27,640 bases of DNA from an uncultured Clostridia bacterium (lineage in GTDB: Bacteria > Bacillota > Clostridia > Christensenellales > Aristaeellaceae), in the NCBI GenBank assembly GCA_934636425.1, contig CAKUAV010000020.1:1-27640 (forward strand), read 5' to 3'. The translations under genes were made by a program, and so were the position numbers. Positions 23,101-27,640 of this stretch are shown one piece after another. Each line of letters opens with the position of its first letter. Position 1 is the stretch's first letter. Below the pieces are notes generated by a model that was given only the letters and a program-made list of their open reading frames with translations, was not told the DNA's origin and did not search any database.

Positions 23101-23115
23101 ATATTTCAGAAATAT
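23101..23115. promoter_or_regulatory. 15-bp palindrome ahead of the sipW promoter
   Basis: ATATTTC-A-GAAATAT is a perfect palindrome 37 bp before the sipW -35 box, in an AT-rich island. It may be an activator or repressor site for the array. Confidence 0.35.
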
Positions 23116-23131
23116 GACATAAGAAATACAT

Positions 23132-23233
23132 ATGAAGGAGGATGACAAGCTCTTGACAAATGATATTGAACAGTTTATAATTGGCAATGTAATGGACGAA
23201 GAGTCAGGAGCCTGTCAGCGGGGTGAGGTATGA
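23132..23233 (+). CDS. Possible 33-residue ORF overlapping the sipW promoter and start
   Basis: An ATG at 23132 opens a frame of 33 codons, acidic in composition (starts MKEDDKLLTNDIEQF), that ends with TGA overlapping the sipW start (ATGA). It lacks a clear ribosome binding site before that ATG; a TTG at 23153 would have AAGGAGG about 12 nt upstream. The whole frame covers the consensus promoter at 23153-23181, so it could only be made from a transcript starting further upstream. Confidence 0.25.
   Translation: MKEDDKLLTNDIEQFIIGNVMDEESGACQRGEV
23153..23181 (+). promoter_or_regulatory. Perfect consensus promoter of the sipW array
   Basis: TTGACA (23153-23158), exactly 17 bp, then TATAAT (23176-23181): all 12 consensus bases match. 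It lies 48 bp before the sipW start, which suggests strong basal transcription. Confidence 0.9.
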
Positions 23234-23844
23234 AAGCGTTTCGAAGAATTTGGGGAATCGTGACCACGCTGGCCGTCATTGCGGTGGTTGTGCTGGCCAT
23301 ACTGCTCGTGGGTGTGCGCGTCGTGGGGCTGACGCCCTACGCGGTGCTCTCCGGCTCGATGGAGCCGACCTATCATGTCGGGTCGCTGATCTACGTGAGG
23401 AAGGTCGCGCCCGAGGAGGTGAAGATTGGCGATCCCATAACCTTTGTCGTCAATGAGGAGCTGCTGGTCGCGACGCACCGCGTGGTGGACATCGCCGTGG
23501 AGACCACGGGCACGGAGACGGTGAAGGACGAGGAAACCGGCGAGGAGACGACGGTCGAGGTTCCGCTGGACGAGCCGGCCTACTACTACCAGACCAAGGG
23601 CGACGCCAACGCCGATGTGGACGGCGCGCCGGTCTACTACAAGAACCTGATCGGAGAGCCGGTGTTCTCCATTCCGTATCTGGGCTATCTTTCCAGCGCG
23701 CTGCAGACGAAGAAGGGCATGATACTGGGCGTGACCGCGGCGCTGGTGCTGCTGCTGCTCCTGTTCATGCCGGACATACTCCGCTCGGCCGATGAATCCG
23801 ACAAAAAGAGCGCCGGAAAGGGCAAAAAACCCAAACGATCCTGA
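23230..23844 (+). CDS. sipW: SipW-type signal peptidase I
   Basis: The 204-residue protein has an N-terminal membrane helix (10-32), the nucleophile motif SGSMEPTY with Ser43, THRVV with His83 in place of the Lys of ordinary bacterial signal peptidases, and KGDANADVDG (Asp125, Asp129), followed by a C-terminal helix (163-180) and a basic tail. This is the ER-like (Ser/His) SipW type that processes TasA/camelysin-like proteins. An acidic insert (95-113) separates the core strands. A GGGGTGAGG run lies directly before the ATG. It heads a run of at least five SipW-type signal-bearing genes transcribed in the same direction, which are its expected substrates. No TapA-like gene is seen. Confidence 0.9.
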   Translation: MKAFRRIWGIVTTLAVIAVVVLAILLVGVRVVGLTPYAVLSGSMEPTYHVGSLIYVRKVAPEEVKIGDPITFVVNEELLVATHRVVDIAVETTGTETVKDEETGEETTVEVPLDEPAYYYQTKGDANADVDGAPVYYKNLIGEPVFSIPYLGYLSSALQTKKGMILGVTAALVLLLLLFMPDILRSADESDKKSAGKGKKPKRS

Positions 23845-23850
23845 TGTGAA

Positions 23851-23903
23851 GCCGCGATGCGGCGTTGCATAATTTTTTTCTTGAACGCCCCCCAAAGAGG
23901 GGG
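23851..23903 (+). other. Two hairpins between sipW and the first substrate gene
   Basis: GCCGC-GAT-GCGGC (23851-23863) is followed 9 bp later by a T7 run, and CCCCC/GGGGG arms (23888-23903) lie directly before the GGAGG ribosome binding site. The first may act as a leaky terminator that sets a lower sipW-to-substrate ratio, or as an mRNA-processing point. Confidence 0.45.
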
Positions 23904-23919
23904 AGAAGGAGGAAGCGTC

Positions 23920-24573
23920 ATGAAGAAGACCCGTAAGATTCTGCTGATGGCCGCCTGCGCCGTGCTGCTGGTGTGCATCAGCGTCGGTGCGACTGTGGCT
24001 TATCTGACGAGCACGGATAGCGTTACGAACACCTTTACCGTTGGTAAGGTTGAGATCACGCTGGATGAAGCAAAGACCGATATAAACGGTGTTGCTGACA
24101 ATACTGTTCCGCGTGTCGTTTCTAATAAGTACAAGCTGATGCCTGGCCATGAGTATGTCAAGGATCCGACTGTTCACGTTACTGCCGGTAGCGAAGATTG
24201 CTATATCTTCGTGAAGGTTGAGAATGGTATTTCTGCGTTCGAGGCCGCCACGGTGGCTGCTGGCTATACGAACATTGCTGATCAGATCGAAGCGAACGGC
24301 TGGAATGAGCTGACTGGTGTGACTGGCGTGTACTATAAGGAGTATACTCAGAGCGAGACTGTCACTAATCTGGTTGTGTTCGAGAAGTTCAAGGTTTCTG
24401 ATACTGCGAACACTGTGGACGCATGGGCAAGCGTCAGTGAAGCTACGACGAAGGTCATCGTCACTGCCTACGCCGTGCAGGCCGATGGCTTCACCAATGC
24501 CAAGGCTGCTTGGGAAGCGACTTTCGGCGAGCCCGATTCGCCCTATGATACGTACAATCCGGACAATCCGTAA
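23920..24573 (+). CDS. SipW-dependent exported protein 1 (TasA/camelysin-like)
   Basis: The 217-residue protein opens with MKKTRKILLMAACAVLL and continues to ATVAYLTSTDSVTNTFTVGKVEI, the SipW-cognate signal pattern in which cleavage falls around the A-Y-L-T segment. The mature part is beta-rich with NTFTVGKVEITLDE, PGHEYVKDPTVHV, a single internal Cys in SEDCYIFV, and the C-terminal TAYAVQADGF shared with the other members. TasA-type proteins assemble into extracellular fibres of the biofilm matrix; that role is inferred. GGAGG lies 7 nt before the ATG. Codons of the mature part end often in T (GTT, GCT, GGT), in contrast to the G/C-ending codons of the flanking genes and of its own signal region. 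Confidence 0.85.
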   Translation: MKKTRKILLMAACAVLLVCISVGATVAYLTSTDSVTNTFTVGKVEITLDEAKTDINGVADNTVPRVVSNKYKLMPGHEYVKDPTVHVTAGSEDCYIFVKVENGISAFEAATVAAGYTNIADQIEANGWNELTGVTGVYYKEYTQSETVTNLVVFEKFKVSDTANTVDAWASVSEATTKVIVTAYAVQADGFTNAKAAWEATFGEPDSPYDTYNPDNP

Positions 24574-24593
24574 TTTCACCTAACGACATCCCC

Positions 24594-24619
24594 GTGCGCC
24601 CCGCCCATTCGGGGCGCAC
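24594..24619 (+). other. GC-rich hairpin between substrate genes 1 and 2
   Basis: GTGCGCCCCG (24594-24603) pairs perfectly with CGGGGCGCAC (24610-24619). No T-run follows, so it is more likely to stabilise or punctuate the transcript than to end it. The ribosome binding site lies 14 nt further on. Confidence 0.6.
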
Positions 24620-24648
24620 ACCAATAATTCAATAGGAGGAATAAGACC

Positions 24649-25266
24649 ATGAAGAACAGAAAGACCCGCAGCGCCATGCGCCGTATGCTGTTCACGCTGG
24701 CGCTGGTGCTGGTTGTGGCGGTCGCGTCCGTCGGCGGCACGATTGCGTGGCTGACGGATAAGACTGACCCTGTGACGAATACGTTCACTGTGGGCGATAT
24801 CAACATTGAGCTGAAGGAAACCTTGAAGCCCGATGGAACTGAGGTTACTGCTGGTGTTACAGACTGGTCTGCCAAGCTGATTCCGGGCAAGGAGTACAGC
24901 AAAAATCCTGTTGTCAAGGTTCTTGAAGGCAGTGAATCTTGCTGGCTGTTCGTTGAAGTGAATGAGCCTGCGGATTTGAAAAATGTCCTGACCTATGAAT
25001 TGAATTTTGATAATACTTGGGCTAAGGGCGACGGTACCTCTATTCCCGCGAATGTTTACTATAGGAAGGCTGATGCGGGTTTCGAACTGAACCTGCTGAA
25101 GAACAATAAGGTTTCTGTTGAGGATACTGTGACGAAGGATATGATTAAGAACCTGAATGGTTCTTATACGATGTCCTTCAAGGCTTATGCTGTCCAGTAT
25201 GAGAAGTTTGAAGACAAGGCTTCGAATGCGTGGAATCAGGTCAAGCCCTCTGCTACCGGCGCCTAA
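24649..25266 (+). CDS. SipW-dependent exported protein 2 (TasA/camelysin-like)
   Basis: The 205-residue protein has a longer basic N-terminus (MKNRKTRSAMRRM) and hydrophobic core before VGGTIAWLTDKTDPVTNTFTVGDINIEL, the SipW-type signal plus first conserved strand. The mature part carries PGKEYSKNPVVKV, one internal Cys in SESCWLFVEV as in protein 1, and the C-terminal motif FKAYAVQYEKF. Proteins 1 and 2 are closer to each other than to 3-5, judged by the shared S-E-x-C motif and the more T-rich codons. AGGAGG lies 10 nt before the ATG. The role as a fibre or surface subunit is inferred from the family and from linkage to sipW. Confidence 0.85.
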   Translation: MKNRKTRSAMRRMLFTLALVLVVAVASVGGTIAWLTDKTDPVTNTFTVGDINIELKETLKPDGTEVTAGVTDWSAKLIPGKEYSKNPVVKVLEGSESCWLFVEVNEPADLKNVLTYELNFDNTWAKGDGTSIPANVYYRKADAGFELNLLKNNKVSVEDTVTKDMIKNLNGSYTMSFKAYAVQYEKFEDKASNAWNQVKPSATGA

Positions 25267-25282
25267 CTAACCCCATCCCCAC

Positions 25283-25298
25283 GCCCCGCGGAAGGGGC
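25283..25298 (+). other. GC-rich hairpin before substrate gene 3
   Basis: GCCCC (25283-25287) and GGGGC (25294-25298) around GCGGAA form a small hairpin 15 nt before the AAAGGA ribosome binding site. It is related in form to the GCCCGGAAAGGGC hairpins before genes 4 and 5. Confidence 0.5.
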
Positions 25299-25329
25299 AT
25301 AATGATAGAGATGAAAGGATGTAACTCTC

Positions 25330-26142
25330 ATGACTAAGAAGAAGATTCTGGTTCTGGCGCTGTCCATCGCGATGGTCGCGATACTCGCGGTCGGCGGCTC
25401 GCTGGCGTACTTCACCAGCGACGACCATGCCGAGAACACCTTCACCGTCGGCGGCGTGAAGATCAAGCTGATCGAGCAGCAGCGCGGCGAGAACGACCGC
25501 CTTGTGCCCTTCGAGCAGGGCAAGGAACTGTACCCCATCGTCGGCTCTGCGCAGGGCGATAAGGATCAGTACGGCATGCCCACCGCCAAGAACTACGTCG
25601 ACAAGATGGTCACCATCCAGAACACCGGCAGGAGCGCCGCTTATATCCGCGCCTACTTCGCCATTCCCTCCGCGCTGGACGACGGCTATGAGACATTCAA
25701 CGCGGGTCTGAACGTCCTGCACTTCAACTTCGGCAACAAGGTTGTGAACGGCGTGATCTCCAGCACCGAGGGCGCTGAGTGGATTTGGACTCACGGCAGC
25801 AAGTGGAACTACTTCGAGACCACGATCAACGGCATCGCGTACAATGTGTACTTTGCCGACTACTATCAGGCCGTGGATGCTGGCGGTACCACCGAGCAGC
25901 TCGTTCAGGGCGTGTATCTGGACAAGTCCTTCGATTCCAAGGACGATGGATACTACGCTTTCGGCAAGAAGCTCGAAGATTTTGACGCTTTCGTCAGCAC
26001 GGATAACGGCGTGACTGTGACCTGCCCCGTCTATGCCGTTGCCGTGCAGGCCGCCGGCTTCGACAATGCCGCCGACGCCATCACCGCCGCGTTCGGCGCG
26101 AACTACAACCCCTGGGGCGGCGCTGCGACCAACTGGCAGTAA
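25330..26142 (+). CDS. SipW-dependent exported protein 3 (TasA/camelysin-like)
   Basis: The 270-residue protein begins MTKKKILVLALSIAMVAIL and then VGGSLAYFTSDDHAENTFTVGGVKI, a SipW-type signal nearly identical at DNA level to those of genes 4 and 5 (a 32-bp core is identical). The mature part holds ATIQNTGRSAAYIRAYF-type strands (shortened), a large Trp/Tyr-rich middle section (about 130-200) and the C-terminal YAVAVQAAGFDNAADAITAAFG. It is the longest member. Codons are G/C-ending as in the rest of the window, unlike genes 1 and 2. AAAGGA lies 10 nt before the ATG. Function as a surface or matrix subunit is inferred. Confidence 0.85.
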   Translation: MTKKKILVLALSIAMVAILAVGGSLAYFTSDDHAENTFTVGGVKIKLIEQQRGENDRLVPFEQGKELYPIVGSAQGDKDQYGMPTAKNYVDKMVTIQNTGRSAAYIRAYFAIPSALDDGYETFNAGLNVLHFNFGNKVVNGVISSTEGAEWIWTHGSKWNYFETTINGIAYNVYFADYYQAVDAGGTTEQLVQGVYLDKSFDSKDDGYYAFGKKLEDFDAFVSTDNGVTVTCPVYAVAVQAAGFDNAADAITAAFGANYNPWGGAATNWQ

Positions 26143-26166
26143 TCCCATCTGACATTACATCCTTTT

Positions 26167-26240
26167 CAGCCTGCCCTGCGCAGGGGCAGGCTGTACGGGG
26201 ATATTCAACCGCATGCCGAATCTCCCCGCATGGCCTGCCG
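26167..26240 (+). repeat. Repeated intergenic element, copy A (before substrate gene 4)
   Basis: It contains a 10-bp hairpin (26167-26176 with 26184-26193), a second stem GGGGATATTC/GAATCTCCCC (26197-26206, 26218-26227, one mismatch) and a downstream GCCTGCC (26233-26239) that could pair with GGCAGGC (26185-26191) in place of the first hairpin. Bases 26180-26240 are identical to 27119-27179. Confidence 0.85.
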
Positions 26241-26309
26241 AAAAGGACGTGACGACCGCACCCCCGCCCGGAAAGGGCACGATATAGAAGCGAAAGGAAG
26301 TAATTTCTC

Positions 26310-27083
26310 ATGACCAAGAAGAAGATTCTCGTCCTCGCGCTGACCATCGCCATGGTTGCGATACTCGCGGTCGGCGGCTCGCTGGCGTATCTGACCGATA
26401 CCAAGAGCGCGACGAATACCTTCACCGTTGGTAATGTGAAGATCGATCTGATCGAGCAGGAAAAGACAGCGGAAGGTTTGAAACCTTTTACAGATAATAA
26501 GGTTCTCAAGCCCGGCAAGAGCAACGATGGCAACGCCGTTTCCAAGATCGTTACCGTCGAGAATACCGGCGCGAACGACGCTTGGGTTTGGGTTGAGCTG
26601 AAGATCCCGGCGTACCTCGTGAGCAACGAATATCCTACCAATGAGAGCAAGAACGCCCTGCACTGGAACAGCTATGGCTGCTTCAATGTTGAGTTCAATA
26701 GCGGCAATTATTGGAGACTCGCTATCGCTGATGGTATCGTTGATGCGGATCACAATGTGATCGATACGAACATGGTTGCTGTTAACGAGGGTCTGTGGCA
26801 TGACTATGAGTTTGTCAGCAGGGACGAAAACTATGTTACCATCCGCACGAAAATGCAGAACAAGTTGCCCGCCGGCAAGATTTCTCTGCCCTGCCTGGCT
26901 CAGGTTTACATGGACTGGCGCGTGAAGACCAATGCGGAGGGCACTCAGTACATCCTGCCCGCTGGTGACCCCATCTCCACCACTGCTAAGTGGGAGATCA
27001 TCGTGAACGCGTATGCCATTCAGGCCGATGGTATCAACTCCGTTGACGATGCTATCGCGGCCTATGCCAACAACGGCAACTAA
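26310..27083 (+). CDS. SipW-dependent exported protein 4 (TasA/camelysin-like)
   Basis: The 257-residue protein opens with MTKKKILVLALTIAMVAIL and VGGSLAYLTDTKSATNTFTVGNVKI, the shared signal block. The mature part shows the family strands IVTVENTGANDAWVWVEL, a Trp-rich middle segment and the C-terminal IIVNAYAIQADGINSVDDAI. One Cys occurs in the middle segment (GCFNVEF) and one in LPCLAQVY. The codon profile is mixed, with T-ending codons in parts of the mature region. The AAAGGAAG ribosome binding site and the 167-bp upstream region are shared with gene 5, so the two arose by duplication of a gene together with its upstream region. Fibre-subunit function is inferred. Confidence 0.85.
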   Translation: MTKKKILVLALTIAMVAILAVGGSLAYLTDTKSATNTFTVGNVKIDLIEQEKTAEGLKPFTDNKVLKPGKSNDGNAVSKIVTVENTGANDAWVWVELKIPAYLVSNEYPTNESKNALHWNSYGCFNVEFNSGNYWRLAIADGIVDADHNVIDTNMVAVNEGLWHDYEFVSRDENYVTIRTKMQNKLPAGKISLPCLAQVYMDWRVKTNAEGTQYILPAGDPISTTAKWEIIVNAYAIQADGINSVDDAIAAYANNGN

Positions 27084-27102
27084 TCCCCTCACACAATCAT
27101 CC

Positions 27103-27179
27103 CAGCCTGCCCCTTTGAGCAGGGGCAGGCTGTACGGGGATATTCAACCGCATGCCGAATCTCCCCGCATGGCCTGCCG
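27103..27179 (+). repeat. Repeated intergenic element, copy B (before substrate gene 5)
   Basis: Second copy of 26167-26240: the 10-bp hairpin arms (27103-27112 with 27123-27132), the GGGGATATTC/GAATCTCCCC stem and the GCCTGCC alternative partner are all kept, with 61 identical bases (27119-27179). The hairpin loop differs between copies. Confidence 0.85.
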
Positions 27180-27244
27180 GAAGGCCTGATGCCGTATCCA
27201 TGCCCGGAAAGGGCGCAATATAGAGCGAAAGGAAGTACTTTCCC

Positions 27245-27640
27245 ATGACCAAGAAGAAAATTCTCGTCCTCGCGCTGACCGTCGCCATGGCGGCGATCCT
27301 CGTGGTCGGCGGCTCGCTGGCCTACCTGACCGATACCAAGACCGCAGACAACACATTTACCATGGGCGACGTCAAGATCACGCTTGACGAGACGAACGTG
27401 AATAATCCCACGGGCGATCGTGTGACTTCGAATACATATGGCAATGACGCTGTTTATCCCGGCGCGGTCGTCACCAAGGATCCCATCGTCCACAACGTGG
27501 GCAAGAACGGCGCTTACATCCGCGCTGTTGTCACCATTGAAAATGGCATGAACTGGCTTGGCCTCTACAACGAGAACGTCTGGACTGCTCCGCAGGCAGC
27601 AGCATTCAACGCTCTTATCAACAATACCCTCGGAGAAGGC
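27245..27640 (+). CDS. SipW-dependent exported protein 5, N-terminal part
   Basis: The gene is cut by the right edge; 132 codons are visible without a stop. It starts MTKKKILVLALTVAMAAIL and VGGSLAYLTDTKTADNTFTMGDVKI, the same signal block as genes 3 and 4, then carries ITLDETNVNN and PGAVVTKDPIVHNVGKNGAYI, so the mature part resembles protein 1 (KDPTVHV) more than protein 4. A GAAAGGAAG ribosome binding site precedes the ATG, and the upstream element is a copy of that before gene 4. The mixed resemblance hints that signal block and mature part may recombine separately. The array probably continues past the window. Confidence 0.85.
   Translation, partial: MTKKKILVLALTVAMAAILVVGGSLAYLTDTKTADNTFTMGDVKITLDETNVNNPTGDRVTSNTYGNDAVYPGAVVTKDPIVHNVGKNGAYIRAVVTIENGMNWLGLYNENVWTAPQAAAFNALINNTLGEG

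Overview
The window reads as a GC-rich (roughly 60% GC), low-outer-membrane-signature bacterium, most likely an uncultured gut-type Clostridia/Bacillota. The grounds are strong AGGAGG-type ribosome binding sites, consensus TTGACA/TATAAT promoters with 17-bp spacers, a SipW-type signal peptidase with TasA/camelysin-like substrates, SH3b wall-binding repeats, and no genes for lipopolysaccharide or an outer membrane. The exact taxon cannot be read from the sequence alone.

Layout. (1) 1-2245: the start of a secreted C69-type peptidase (minus, cut by the window edge) with its promoter and a possible leader ORF; nagA (minus) with a consensus promoter; a small membrane protein (plus). (2) 2324-5055: a secreted triple-SH3b protein. 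Then comes the only gene-free stretch above 300 bp (3178-3893), with two copies of a 66-bp repeat carrying a terminator, a hairpin-rich segment between them, and a structured leader in front of an M29 aminopeptidase. (3) 5285-8194: an AraC regulator divergent from a Gfo/Idh/MocA oxidoreductase and an unknown conserved enzyme-like protein, probably a small catabolic module. (4) 8263-12322: a secreted PPIC-type foldase (minus), a second AraC regulator (minus), and a divergent oxidoreductase whose promoter overlaps the regulator's promoter face to face. (5) 12362-17764: one promoter followed by a MotA/TolQ/ZorA-like channel protein, a MotB/OmpA/ZorB-like protein and a cytosolic GH78 alpha-L-rhamnosidase, packed as an operon. 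(6) 17964-21950: a packed set of a membrane-anchored unknown, dusB, an M1-fold protein that has lost its zinc motif, and rnz. (7) 22108-23094: a membrane-bound GT2 glycosyltransferase. (8) 23153-27640: a perfect consensus promoter, sipW and at least five tandem SipW-type exported proteins (the last cut by the window edge), each preceded by a GC-rich hairpin.

How it fits together. Sugar-scavenging functions (NagA, GH78, two oxidoreductases under AraC regulators) suggest use of host or plant glycans. The right-hand array looks like a surface-fibre or matrix locus: SipW would process the exported subunits, which share an N-terminal signal block and a C-terminal YAVQ signature but differ in between. 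The most unusual items are the orphan ZorAB-like motor pair tied to a rhamnosidase, the inactive-looking M1 protein between two tRNA-processing genes, the mirror-image promoter pair, and the repeated intergenic element with two competing foldings in the SipW-substrate array.
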